A program made the translations under genes and the position numbers. From Ignavibacteria bacterium (lineage in GTDB: Bacteria; Bacteroidota; Ignavibacteria; Tepidaquicellales; OLB5), in contig JANWKI010000016.1 of the NCBI GenBank assembly GCA_025451455.1, positions 1-52,576 on the forward strand: DNA of 52,576 nucleotides, given 5' to 3'. Below, one piece after another: positions 19,759 to 29,430 of this stretch (position 1 is the stretch's first letter; every line of letters starts with the position of its first letter). The notes under the pieces are model-generated. The model saw only the letters and a list, made by a program, of their open reading frames with translations. It had not been told where the DNA came from and ran no database searches.

Positions 19759-22248
19759 TTAAAAACCAAAGCCGTCTTCATTTTCGGGTTCGTTATTATT
19801 ATTATTTCCTTTTTTTCTCCGGTCCTGTTTTTTATCCTGCTGCCCGAAATTATATGTGATATTCAGAAACAGTGTTCTGGAGTCGCGGCTGCGTTCTGAA
19901 TTTTCACTGAAATCAACATCGTTGAGATTATATTTGAATTTCAACTGGTCAAAAAGGTCGCTTACCCTTAAAGTCAAACTTAATTTCTTATCGAAGAGAT
20001 CTTTCTTTACTGCCATATCAAAACTCTGCATCGGCTCAAATGTTCCCTGTGCTGTAACTCTTCTTCCGGAATAAAAGTAGGACATCTGTAAATTAAAGTC
20101 AGCAGGAAGTATAAATGTGCCCATTGCCCTTGCCATCCAGGAATCAGCCTTATTTGTCAGTCCCGGTTCCAGGTTTGTCGCATCAACCTCGCTTCGGTAA
20201 TAACTGAATGTACCATTAATGTTTATAAATTTTGCCGGCATCAGGTTCAGGATCATTTCACCGCCATATGACTTTGAGCTGTTATTGTTTACAAAACTTG
20301 TTAATGTAGATACACTGTCTATTAAAGTCCGCGTTCTGGAGATCTCATCCTTTGTATACCTGTAAAATATACTTGGTGTTATTGTTGCCCACGGCAGGAA
20401 CTGTATAAAACTGAATTCGTATGAATCGGTAAACTCCGGATTCAGTGTAGGATTACCTTCAGAATAATTGTTCGTGCTCCCAAATGATGTTGATCTGAAC
20501 GGATTCAACTGACCCATTCTTGGACGGTTTATTCTTCGGGAATAACTCAACTGGATCTCGCCGGTCTGGGTTATCTTTTGCGAAAGGCTTACGCTTGGAA
20601 AGATGTCAATGTAATTCTTGTCAAATGACTGTCCGGTAATGTAAAGAGCTCCTCTGACATATGTCTGCTCTACCCTTGTGCCGAGCGAAAAACCGAAATT
20701 TCCTATCTTATTTGTGTATATGCCGTAGAGTCCGTTTATCATCTCTTTATAAACGAAATTATTCGACTGGTTCAGGTCCGTTACAAAAAGACCGGAAGTA
20801 TAATCAAAGTTTTCAACTCTGTAATCATCTTCTCTGTTCTTGTATGTAATTCTATAGCCGGCTTCTATCTTAGAATCTTTGCTCAGCGGATGCACATAAT
20901 CGGTTTGCCCTGAAAATGCATCATTCTTTTCATTTGAATATTCATTCCTGAGAGGAGGGGTGGAATTAAGGGGAATAATATAAATACTTGAGGAATTATT
21001 CAATTCATCGTCACGATCACTTGAATATGATATATCTGCAGTCAATACCTGTTTTGGATCCTTGAATCGCATTGTATAATTTGCATTCAGATCGTAACTT
21101 TTTCCCTTATCATCACTCACGGTTGTGGAATAATAATCGGATATAAGAGAATTATTAAGATCAAATTCATTATACTGGCCGGTATTGGTCCGTCCGCGGT
21201 CATTATTCCTGTAATTAAATATAAGCCCCAGGGTATTCTGACGGTCAATAAAGTAATCAAACCCCAGCTTCAAATTATGAGATTTGCCTCTTCCGTCGCT
21301 TGTGTTGCTTTCATTAAGGGCACTTAATTGAGTATTATTGTAATATATTCGGTCACTGTAACCTGAGCCCTTATTGTTCCGCATGTTATAGCTGTAATTT
21401 CCGTAAACATTCATCTTTTCGTTCTTAAGTGTCAGGTTGAATTGCCCGTTGTATTTATCACCTGTTCCCAGATTTAATCCCACTGAACCGTTATATCCAA
21501 AGCCCTGATTGATACTTTTCTTCATAATGATATTTATGATCCCTGTCGAGCCTTCTGCTTCGTACTTTGCAGAAGGATTCGTAATGAGTTCAATGCTTTC
21601 GACCTCACTTGCCGGAGTTTGCTCGAGAATTGCTGTTCTTGACTGGCCTTCCAGCCCGAACGGCCTTCCGTCTATCATGATCTTGACACCTTCACCGCCT
21701 CTTAAACTTACATTATTATCCTGGTCAACAGTAACTGAAGGTATTTCCTTAAGCAGGTCGATAAGCATTCCGCCCTGGCTTGTCATATTTTTAGAAACAT
21801 TGAACACTTTCTTATCTGGCCGGAATTCTATCAGGTTTTTCTCTCCTTCAACCAAGATCTCACCGGTTGTTGTTGTGCTGTTTGAAAGTTTTATGGGATC
21901 CAATGTTACATTTAAGCTGTTTGGATTGACATTTACTCCGCTTACTACACTCAGGTTGTAACCAACCAGGTTTGCTTTTAAATAGTATCTTCCGAACGGA
22001 ACATCTCTCAGTGTAAATTTTCCGGATGCATCAGTATTTCCTCCTTTTACAAATGATGAATCCCTTACCCTGTGAATTGATACATCAGCTCCCTCTATCG
22101 CAATGCCGGTAGTTTTATCAACTACAGAACCGGTAATGCTTCCGGTTTTCTCCTGTGCTTTCAGATCTCCGGAAATTAATCCGGTCAATCCGGTCAGGAT
22201 CAATACAAATACCGTTTTGAGAGCCGAACTTCTGAATGATTTTCCCAT
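19759..22248 (-). CDS. TonB-dependent-receptor-like outer membrane beta-barrel protein with N-terminal carboxypeptidase-regulatory-like domain
   Basis: GSITGSVVDKTTGIAIEGADVSIHRV; plug-like IDLLKEIPSVTVDQDNNVSLRGGEGVKIMIDGRPFG; barrel segment SQKITQTGEIQLSYSRRINRPRMGQLNPF; aromatic C-terminus. Confidence 0.9.
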   Translation of the reverse strand: MGKSFRSSALKTVFVLILTGLTGLISGDLKAQEKTGSITGSVVDKTTGIAIEGADVSIHRVRDSSFVKGGNTDASGKFTLRDVPFGRYYLKANLVGYNLSVVSGVNVNPNSLNVTLDPIKLSNSTTTTGEILVEGEKNLIEFRPDKKVFNVSKNMTSQGGMLIDLLKEIPSVTVDQDNNVSLRGGEGVKIMIDGRPFGLEGQSRTAILEQTPASEVESIELITNPSAKYEAEGSTGIINIIMKKSINQGFGYNGSVGLNLGTGDKYNGQFNLTLKNEKMNVYGNYSYNMRNNKGSGYSDRIYYNNTQLSALNESNTSDGRGKSHNLKLGFDYFIDRQNTLGLIFNYRNNDRGRTNTGQYNEFDLNNSLISDYYSTTVSDDKGKSYDLNANYTMRFKDPKQVLTADISYSSDRDDELNNSSSIYIIPLNSTPPLRNEYSNEKNDAFSGQTDYVHPLSKDSKIEAGYRITYKNREDDYRVENFDYTSGLFVTDLNQSNNFVYKEMINGLYGIYTNKIGNFGFSLGTRVEQTYVRGALYITGQSFDKNYIDIFPSVSLSQKITQTGEIQLSYSRRINRPRMGQLNPFRSTSFGSTNNYSEGNPTLNPEFTDSYEFSFIQFLPWATITPSIFYRYTKDEISRTRTLIDSVSTLTSFVNNNSSKSYGGEMILNLMPAKFININGTFSYYRSEVDATNLEPGLTNKADSWMARAMGTFILPADFNLQMSYFYSGRRVTAQGTFEPMQSFDMAVKKDLFDKKLSLTLRVSDLFDQLKFKYNLNDVDFSENSERSRDSRTLFLNITYNFGQQDKKQDRRKKGNNNNNEPENEDGFGF

Positions 22249-22408
22249 ATTCTGAATATAGAATTTAAATACTTCTTAACATAAGATAACAACACACAAA
22301 GATAATACAGGGTTGCCCAATTTGCTGTAAAATTATGTAACTATATGGTATTTTAATGTAAAAAACCTGAAATATGGTGAAAAAGGATTATATGCATAAT
22401 CTGTGATT

Positions 22409-23572
22409 TCAATATGTGTTTTCCGGTATATAAATTTCGCTGCAACCCGAAAATTTTGCAAGCTGAAGGAGTTTCTTTTCAATTAAGCTGTAAAGTATGA
22501 GGCGCTTTTTTTTATTCATGCTGCTTTCCCAAAAAATATTAATAATTCTGAACTTGCCTGTTTTCCGGTCTGCTTTAGCGTCAAGCCTTCCGATAAATTC
22601 ATCACCATAGAGCAAAGGAAGGCAGAAGTAACCGAATTTCCTTTTATGTGAAGGCAGATAACACTCGATCACATAATCAAAACCAAACAGATTTTTAAGT
22701 CTTTTCCTCTGTATAACAAGATTATCAAACGGAGAAAGAATGTGGATCTGTTTCTCCGGTTGCTTGTTGTTAAGTTGTTTAAGTATGTTTGGGGTTGTAA
22801 AATATTCTTCTTTTGCCCTATGAATTTTTACCGGGATTATTTCTTTCTTCTCTGTCATCATGTTTATTACTGAAGATGTAGCTTTTGGATCGTGATGGCG
22901 AAGATAAGTCATTTCAGAAATTGAAACAATTCCCCCGGCATTAATTGATTTGAGTATCAAATGCTCAGAGAGTTCTTCAGGAGAGGGAGTACTTGTATCT
23001 GTACTTACCGGAAGTATTCTTTCAGTCAGATCATACACTTTCTGAAATCCTTTTCTTGCTTTTACCATAAGCTCTCCAGTGTGGAATAAATATTCCAGCG
23101 CATCTTTAGTCGGTTTCCAGTCCCACCAAATACCCCGTTTGGCCGGATGTTCAAAATCACGTGATTGTTTTGGCCCTTCGCTATGAATCTTATCTTTTAC
23201 ATATTTTATGATCTTTTTGTTTTTTACCGCCCACTCCCTGTATTTTTTGGCATATCTTATTTTTCTGTTCATTGAAAACCTGAAGTACTTCATCGGCAAA
23301 TATGCTGCAGAGTGATCCCAAAACTCAAAGATCTTCTTTTCTTTATCTATGAGATCATCAAGCATTTCGTTTTTGAAGTCCGGGAATCTTGTCCACAATA
23401 CATGCTTGTGTGCCCGTTCTATAATTGAGATAGTGTCTATCTGAATATAGCCCAGTTTTTCGATAATGCTCAGAACATCCTGCCGGGTTTTGAATTTATT
23501 ATCAGCCGTCAATAACTGATTGTAAAGGGCAAGATAACGTGCATCCTGAACAGAAATTTTTTGTATTTTCAA
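22409..23572 (-). CDS. Winged-helix YcaQ/AlkX-family DNA glycosylase-like protein (HTH_42)
   Basis: LGYIQIDTISIIERAHKHVLWTRFPDF (QID = QxD motif), EFWDHSAAYLPMKYFRF, LSPFDNLVIQRKRLKNLFGFDYVIECYLP. Confidence 0.88.
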   Translation of the reverse strand: MKIQKISVQDARYLALYNQLLTADNKFKTRQDVLSIIEKLGYIQIDTISIIERAHKHVLWTRFPDFKNEMLDDLIDKEKKIFEFWDHSAAYLPMKYFRFSMNRKIRYAKKYREWAVKNKKIIKYVKDKIHSEGPKQSRDFEHPAKRGIWWDWKPTKDALEYLFHTGELMVKARKGFQKVYDLTERILPVSTDTSTPSPEELSEHLILKSINAGGIVSISEMTYLRHHDPKATSSVINMMTEKKEIIPVKIHRAKEEYFTTPNILKQLNNKQPEKQIHILSPFDNLVIQRKRLKNLFGFDYVIECYLPSHKRKFGYFCLPLLYGDEFIGRLDAKADRKTGKFRIINIFWESSMNKKKRLILYSLIEKKLLQLAKFSGCSEIYIPENTY

Positions 23573-23573
23573 G

Positions 23574-24410
23574 TTAAGTAGAATAGAATGTTACTAAAAA
23601 TAAGATCATCCTGTATATTGCCAGTACGAAGAAAAAAGCTGCCGTAAAAATAATGCTTTTGATGATCAGGTTGATGCCTCGAAAGGCAAAAACTCTCCCG
23701 GATGCTATATAAAGATAACAGGAAAGAACAGCGAAGATGACGGCTGTCATAATTGAATCATTTAAAAGAACAGCCGGATCGAGCAGCCGGACTATAAAAA
23801 GGATCAGGGAGGTGATTATCAGAATAAATGAATAAATATGTATTGAGAATATTAAGCTCTCGCCGAAATATTTTCTTTTCCTGAAACTAAGGGCAAACAC
23901 TATCAAAGCATAAATCGGTATATTTACTAATATAAGAGATCTTGACAGTTTTTCGATGGTGGAGTTGAATTTGGCTCCGTAATCCTGAAGTGAAATGTTC
24001 TCTATGGAGATTTTTTCACTGACCATTTGCCCGGCAATTTTACTGTACATCTGCTCGTTCCGGTGTGAATCCAGGTTAGTGTTAAATACATTCAGAATTG
24101 TAAATGGCTGAATAAAGAAGTACAGAATATTGATAATCAGAAAGAATTGAAGCGGTTTCCTGTAGTTTATTCTTCTGCCGGATAAGTATTCAAGTGTCAG
24201 AAACCCGGGCCTGGAAACGAGATACCAAAAACTTCTGAAGAATTTTGAATCGAAATTGGAGAAAATATCAAGTGTCTGAGAAATGAACTTAAATAATGAA
24301 AGATCTTTGGGGTCCGTAATTTTTTCTCCGCATTGGCTGCAGTATTTACCATAGAGAATTTTGCCGCAGCTAGCACATTTATTTTCCGGGTTAATTGAGT
24401 TATCTTCCAA
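23574..24410 (-). CDS. DUF3667-type membrane protein with zinc ribbon
   Basis: CASCGKILYGKYCSQCGEKITDPKDLSLFKF...LTLEYLSGRRINYRKPLQFFLIINILYFF; several TM segments. Confidence 0.8.
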   Translation of the reverse strand: MEDNSINPENKCASCGKILYGKYCSQCGEKITDPKDLSLFKFISQTLDIFSNFDSKFFRSFWYLVSRPGFLTLEYLSGRRINYRKPLQFFLIINILYFFIQPFTILNVFNTNLDSHRNEQMYSKIAGQMVSEKISIENISLQDYGAKFNSTIEKLSRSLILVNIPIYALIVFALSFRKRKYFGESLIFSIHIYSFILIITSLILFIVRLLDPAVLLNDSIMTAVIFAVLSCYLYIASGRVFAFRGINLIIKSIIFTAAFFFVLAIYRMILFLVTFYST

Positions 24411-24702
24411 TTCTCAGTTTATCAAGAATTTCTGAAGAAAGTTCATCTGAATAGATTCCAAATGCATCAACCAGCACGCCCTTTAATCCCTCCTTTGACT
24501 CAATTGCATAAACAACTTCTTCATCCCCGGGGTTTGAATCACCTTCGAATCGGTAAAACTCAACAATTTCAAAATCTGCAGGGTGGAGCTGTAGATTCAG
24601 CTCTCGGCATTCAATTGCGTTACTTTGAATATTAAAGTCTGCGGTGAATCCCCGCATTTTAAGATCATTCAGCGCTTCAGTTACCGTTTCATATGAATAC
24701 AT
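24400..24702 (-). CDS. Small conserved protein (family often labelled 'phosphoribosylpyrophosphate synthetase' in Bacteroidota annotations; function unknown)
   Basis: 100 aa; ALNDLKMRGFTADFNIQSNAIECRELNLQLHPADFEIVEFYRFEGDSNPGDEEVVYAIESKEGLKGVLVDAFGIY; no PRPP-synthetase fold motifs. Confidence 0.65.
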   Translation of the reverse strand: MYSYETVTEALNDLKMRGFTADFNIQSNAIECRELNLQLHPADFEIVEFYRFEGDSNPGDEEVVYAIESKEGLKGVLVDAFGIYSDELSSEILDKLRIGR

Positions 24703-24941
24703 GACTTATGATGAAAAATTTCGTGAAGAAATTTCAAATTAATTCAAATATAACAATTAAATATTTATTTCTTCATATTAACACTATGAATCAATTTCGC
24801 AATCCCCCATGTCCTACAGGTTTTAGATGATGATCAAATCAGCATCTTTCTCAATTTCATTTAACTATAATATTGGTTATTATTGTCGATATTTTCTTAC
24901 AATTCGAAAATAAATAACTGATTTCTAATTTTATTGAGTAA

Positions 24942-25916
24942 ATGACTTCAAATCATACAAAACCGGTAATTAGCCTTAAGATTTTTGCAGGTAATATCAT
25001 TGATTACGCCGGGCTATTCCCGCCTGAAAGCTTGGGGCTTGGACAGGCATTTCATAATTACCTGTTTTACCGGCAGGGAGAAATGAAGTGGATGCTGAAT
25101 AAATTCATAATCCCTGCAAGCAGACTTGAAGAGCTCACAGACTTAATGAAAGATATGAAGATCGAAGGGCAGGTCTTATTTTCAGTGTTAGGTTCGGGCG
25201 GTGATACTGCCGAAAAATTCAAAGAGTCACTTGAAAAAGATATTAAGAATATTTCGGATTTTATTGAGAACCATGGTCAGCTTGTAAGCATAGATGCTTT
25301 TGAGGTAAAGCTTCCGAATGAAATTGTTAAGCCTGGCAGCGGTGATGATTTAATTAAGCTCATGAATGAAGTATCGGACTCTCTTGAAAAGGCACTCAGG
25401 AAGAATATTCCGGTTTATTTTGAAGCATCTTTAAAAGAAGAACATGAAGCTGTAATTCTCAGGGTTGTGGAATCTATAGCCGGACTTGGTAATGGGTGCG
25501 GTTTTAAGCTCAGGACGGGTGGTACAGAAGCTTCAGCATTTCCGGCCGCTGAACAAATTGCGTTCACTATAATGACATGCTGTGAATTCGAGGTGCCGAT
25601 GAAATGCACGGCGGGGCTTCATCACCCGATAAGGCACTACAATAGTGAGGTCTCTTCAAATATGCATGGCTTCCTGAATGTTTTCGGAGCGGGGATACTT
25701 GCTTACACAGATGGTTTTGATGAATCGGAATTGCTTGAAGTACTTGATGAAGAAGACCCATATGAATTTATTTTTGGTGAAGAAGGGTTTGAATGGAATG
25801 GTACAGCGGTGCCAATTTCGGAAATAAAGGAAGCCCGCGAAAAATTCATGATCTCTTACGGAAGCTGCAGCTTTGATGAACCAATTGAAGATCTTAAAAC
25901 ACTGGAATTATTATAG
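24942..25916 (+). CDS. Conserved protein of unknown function coupled to fahA
   Basis: 324 aa; GFKLRTGGTEASAFPAAEQIAFTIMTCCEFEVPMKCTAGLHHPIRHY; stop TAG directly abuts the fahA ATG. Confidence 0.8.
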   Translation: MTSNHTKPVISLKIFAGNIIDYAGLFPPESLGLGQAFHNYLFYRQGEMKWMLNKFIIPASRLEELTDLMKDMKIEGQVLFSVLGSGGDTAEKFKESLEKDIKNISDFIENHGQLVSIDAFEVKLPNEIVKPGSGDDLIKLMNEVSDSLEKALRKNIPVYFEASLKEEHEAVILRVVESIAGLGNGCGFKLRTGGTEASAFPAAEQIAFTIMTCCEFEVPMKCTAGLHHPIRHYNSEVSSNMHGFLNVFGAGILAYTDGFDESELLEVLDEEDPYEFIFGEEGFEWNGTAVPISEIKEAREKFMISYGSCSFDEPIEDLKTLELL

Positions 25917-27173
25917 ATGAAATCATTTATTGAAGTAAAACCGGATTCACACTTCCCGATACAGAACCTGCCATACGGAGTATTTAAACTGAAAGTCGGC
26001 AATGATCCCGTTTGCGGTGTTGCAATTGGCGAATATGTGCTTGACCTTTCAATGCTCGAAGAAAAAGGTTTTTTCAGTAATACAAACCTCGGAAAAGAAA
26101 TAATTTTTGAAACACCGAGCCTGAATAAGTTTATGCAAAAGGGCAGAGAAACGTGGAAACAGGTGAGAACATTATTGCAAATGGCTTTGAGTGACGAAAA
26201 CCCTATACTGCGGGATGACGAAGACCTGAAAAAGATCTCTCTGATACCAATGAAGGATGTGGAAATGTGTATGCCGGTTGATATTGGCAACTATACGGAT
26301 TTTTATTCATCCAGAGAACATGCAACAAATGTAGGCATAATGTTCCGTGGTAAAGAAAACGCACTCATGCCAAACTGGCTTCACATTCCGATTGCGTACC
26401 ACGGAAGAGCCAGCTCTATTGTAGTAAGCGGAACGGAAATTACCCGGCCAAAAGGGCAGACAAAACCTGCAAATGCAGAGACACCTATATTTGGTCCGAC
26501 TAAACTCCTTGATTTTGAACTTGAAACGGGATTTTTTGTAGGGCAGGGAAATTTGCTTGGAGAACCTATTGCAGTTGAAGACACTTATAACCATATTTTC
26601 GGGATGGTACTGGTTAACGACTGGAGTGCAAGGGATATACAGACATGGGAATACCAGCCACTTGGACCATTCCTTGCAAAAAATTTTGCAACATCAATTT
26701 CGCCATGGGTCGTTACCATGGAAGCTCTTGAACCATTCAGGGTAAGCGGACCGAAACAGGAACCCGAACCGCTTCCGTACCTGAGGTCAAAAGGGAATTG
26801 GGCGTATGATATTAATCTTGAAGTTGGAATAAGAACCTTGAAGCAAAAGGAAATGTTTACCATATCAAGGAGTAATTATAAATACCTGTACTGGAATATC
26901 TGCCAGCAGCTTGCGCACCATACCGTTAACGGCTGCAATACCATAACAGGTGATATGATGGCCTCCGGTACTATCAGCGGTCCGGATAAAGATTCATACG
27001 GCTCGATGCTTGAGCTCACCTGGCGCGGAGAAAATCCTTTAAAGCTTCCTAGCGGGGAAGAAAGAAAATTCCTTGAAGACGGCGATACGCTTGAAATAAG
27101 CGGTTACTGCCAGGGCGAGGGTTACAGGATCGGGTTTGGAAATGTATCAGGGAAAATATTACCGGCGAAATGA
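25917..27173 (+). CDS. fahA: Fumarylacetoacetase
   Basis: DFYSSREHATNVGIMFRG, LPIAYHGRASSIVVSG-like segment, VLVNDWSARDIQTWEYQPLGPFLAKNFATSISPWVV, TGDMMASGTISGP. Confidence 0.95.
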   Translation: MKSFIEVKPDSHFPIQNLPYGVFKLKVGNDPVCGVAIGEYVLDLSMLEEKGFFSNTNLGKEIIFETPSLNKFMQKGRETWKQVRTLLQMALSDENPILRDDEDLKKISLIPMKDVEMCMPVDIGNYTDFYSSREHATNVGIMFRGKENALMPNWLHIPIAYHGRASSIVVSGTEITRPKGQTKPANAETPIFGPTKLLDFELETGFFVGQGNLLGEPIAVEDTYNHIFGMVLVNDWSARDIQTWEYQPLGPFLAKNFATSISPWVVTMEALEPFRVSGPKQEPEPLPYLRSKGNWAYDINLEVGIRTLKQKEMFTISRSNYKYLYWNICQQLAHHTVNGCNTITGDMMASGTISGPDKDSYGSMLELTWRGENPLKLPSGEERKFLEDGDTLEISGYCQGEGYRIGFGNVSGKILPAK

Positions 27174-27191
27174 TTTATTAAAATATAATAA

Positions 27192-27299
27192 ATGTTTGAA
27201 TATATTATATACATAGTTGCTGCAGTATTTTTGCTGATATTCATTTATGCCGTTATTAAATTTATTTTAGCTTTCTTTTTTGGTAAAGATGCCGACTGA
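27192..27299 (+). CDS. Candidate 35-aa single-TM microprotein
   Basis: MFEYIIYIVAAVFLLIFIYAVIKFILAFFFGKDAD; overlaps the start of the next gene in another frame by 11 nt. Confidence 0.5.
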   Translation: MFEYIIYIVAAVFLLIFIYAVIKFILAFFFGKDAD

Positions 27300-27939
27300 A
27301 AACCACATTACAACTACCCGTACTGCAAGGTACTTCACTATCGGGGATTTAAACAGCAGCACAAAAGATATCTGGATATTTATCCACGGCCACAGGCAGC
27401 TTGCAGGAGATTTCATTAAGACATTTGAAGAAATGTCAGAAGCAGGAAGCTTTCTCATTGCACCTGAAGGATTAATGCGCTTTTATGTTAAAGGTGATAG
27501 CGGTGATGTCGGAGCTTCATGGATGACTAAAGAAGACCGTGATAATGATATTAAAGATTATGTTAACTACCTGGATAAATTGTTTTTTGAAATAATCGAA
27601 CCCAAAGCAAAGCAGTATAATTTAAAGATCAATGCACTTGGGTTTTCACAGGGTTCGGCAACACTTTCCAGATGGATCGCACTCGGGAAAGCGAAAATCG
27701 ATAAGGCTGTATTCTGGTGCGGAAGTATTGCGCATGATGTTGACTATTCCGTATCTGAGAATTTCAAACAAGCGGAAATTCACCAGGTATTTGCATCAAA
27801 CGATCCGTATTATGACTCCTCTTTTCCAAAAAAGCAGGCTGAAATACTTACAAATTCCGGTATCAAAACAAGTTCACATATATTTACCGGGGGGCATGAA
27901 ATTAGTGTTAGGCTAATGAGAGAGTGCGGTTTGATATAA
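27289..27939 (+). CDS. Alpha/beta hydrolase (phospholipase/carboxylesterase-like)
   Basis: INALGFSQGSATLSRWIALGKAKIDKAVFWCGSIA (GxSxG), IFTGGHEIS (His); ATG at 27289 preferred. Confidence 0.8.
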   Translation: MPTENHITTTRTARYFTIGDLNSSTKDIWIFIHGHRQLAGDFIKTFEEMSEAGSFLIAPEGLMRFYVKGDSGDVGASWMTKEDRDNDIKDYVNYLDKLFFEIIEPKAKQYNLKINALGFSQGSATLSRWIALGKAKIDKAVFWCGSIAHDVDYSVSENFKQAEIHQVFASNDPYYDSSFPKKQAEILTNSGIKTSSHIFTGGHEISVRLMRECGLI

Positions 27940-28010
27940 TTACTGTTTTCCCCATTTTTTCTGCAATTCTCCTTATGACATATATCATAAATTAATACGG
28001 TAATTTTCCA

Positions 28011-28018
28011 TAAATTTG
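28011..28018 (+). promoter_or_regulatory. Candidate -7 element (TAAATTTG) for tnaA
   Basis: TAAATTTG 24 nt upstream of the tnaA ATG. Confidence 0.45.
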
Positions 28019-28041
28019 TATCTGAATAAAATACTAATAAT

Positions 28042-29418
28042 ATGCCTTTTAAGACAATAATAGAACCATTCAGGATCAAAGAAGTAGAGCCGATAAGCGT
28101 AACAACAGAAGAAAACCGGAAGGTGTACCTGCGCGAAGCACATTATAATCCGTTTATGCTTAAATCAGAGCATGTGCTTATCGATTTTCTAACTGATAGC
28201 GGGACTTCTGCAATGAGCTCAAAACAATGGGCTGCGATGATGGAAGCCGATGAAGCTTATGCGGGCTCCAGAAGCTGGTTAAAAATGGAAGCAGTTATAA
28301 AAGACCTGACAGGTTATGAACACATATTGCCAACTCACCAGGGCAGGGCTGCCGAGAGAATACTATACGGCTACCTTGGTGGAAAAGGAAAAGTGTTCAT
28401 CAGCAATACACACTTTGATACTACAAGAGCTAATATAGAATTTTCAGGTGCTGAAGCAATTGATATCCCGGTCGAAGAATCAAATCACCCGATGCTTGAC
28501 CTTCCGTTCAAGGGAAACATGGATGTTAATGAGCTTGAAAGGCTTATCAAAAGACACGGACCTGAAAATATCGGCGGAGTTATACTGACAGTCACAAATA
28601 ACAGCGGCGGGGGACAGCCCGTCAGCATGGCAAATGCTAAAGATATAAAAACTATCTGCAATAAATATAAAGTAAATTATTTTCTTGATTGCTGCAGAAT
28701 TGCTGAGAACGCATATTTCATAAATCACCGCGAAGCAGGTTACGAAAACAAAACCTATAAGCAAATCGCACAGGAAATGTTTTCACTTGCCGATGGCTGT
28801 GTAATGAGCGCCAAGAAAGACGGACTTGTAAATATGGGCGGCTTTCTTGCTGTAAAAGATAAAGCGCTTTCTGATGCATGTACGAACCTGTTGATAATTA
28901 CCGAAGGGTTTGCAACATATGGGGGGCTCTCAGGCAGAAGCATGGAAGCAATGGCAGTAGGCCTGCAGGAAGTATTTGAACCTGACTATCTGAAGTACAG
29001 AATACGAAGCACGGCATACCTTGGCGAGAAATTATACAAAATGGGAATTCCGCTTATTTATCCAATTGGCGGACATGCAGTATATATAGATGCAAAAGCA
29101 TTCTACCCGCAGATACCGGTGAATGAATACCCCGGCCAGGCGCTGGTATGTGAACTTTACTTAAAGGGCGGAATACGCTCGGTTGAAATAGGTTCAGTTA
29201 TGTTTGGCAAATATGATGATAGCGGCAAACTTATACCTGCTCCAAATGAACTTGTAAGGCTTGCTATCCCACGACGTGTTTATACGCAAAGTCATATTGA
29301 ATATGTTATTGAAGTATTTGAATTGATCCTTGAAGGAAAAGAAAAAGTAAAAGGGCTTAGAATTACAGAAGAACCGGAGTTCTTAAGGCATTTTACAGCA
29401 AAGTTTGAGAGATTATAA
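28042..29418 (+). CDS. tnaA: Tryptophanase (tyrosine phenol-lyase/tryptophanase family)
   Basis: LLIDFLTDSGTSAMSSKQWAAMMEADEAYAGSRSW-like N-terminus, SAKKDGLVNMGG (PLP Lys), SVEIGSVMFG (VEIG rather than the TPL MERG-type segment), IPRRVYTQSHIEYVIE. Confidence 0.92.
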   Translation: MPFKTIIEPFRIKEVEPISVTTEENRKVYLREAHYNPFMLKSEHVLIDFLTDSGTSAMSSKQWAAMMEADEAYAGSRSWLKMEAVIKDLTGYEHILPTHQGRAAERILYGYLGGKGKVFISNTHFDTTRANIEFSGAEAIDIPVEESNHPMLDLPFKGNMDVNELERLIKRHGPENIGGVILTVTNNSGGGQPVSMANAKDIKTICNKYKVNYFLDCCRIAENAYFINHREAGYENKTYKQIAQEMFSLADGCVMSAKKDGLVNMGGFLAVKDKALSDACTNLLIITEGFATYGGLSGRSMEAMAVGLQEVFEPDYLKYRIRSTAYLGEKLYKMGIPLIYPIGGHAVYIDAKAFYPQIPVNEYPGQALVCELYLKGGIRSVEIGSVMFGKYDDSGKLIPAPNELVRLAIPRRVYTQSHIEYVIEVFELILEGKEKVKGLRITEEPEFLRHFTAKFERL

Positions 29419-29430
29419 AAAACGGGATAT

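Noticed and set aside
21509-21961. 150-aa plus-strand ORF antisense to the TonB-receptor-like gene
   Set aside because: Shadow ORF; composition mirrors the complementary strand and no motif is present.
24400-24702. True phosphoribosylpyrophosphate synthetase
   Set aside because: Only 100 aa with no PRPP-binding loop or catalytic flexible-loop motif; the family name is likely a propagated label.
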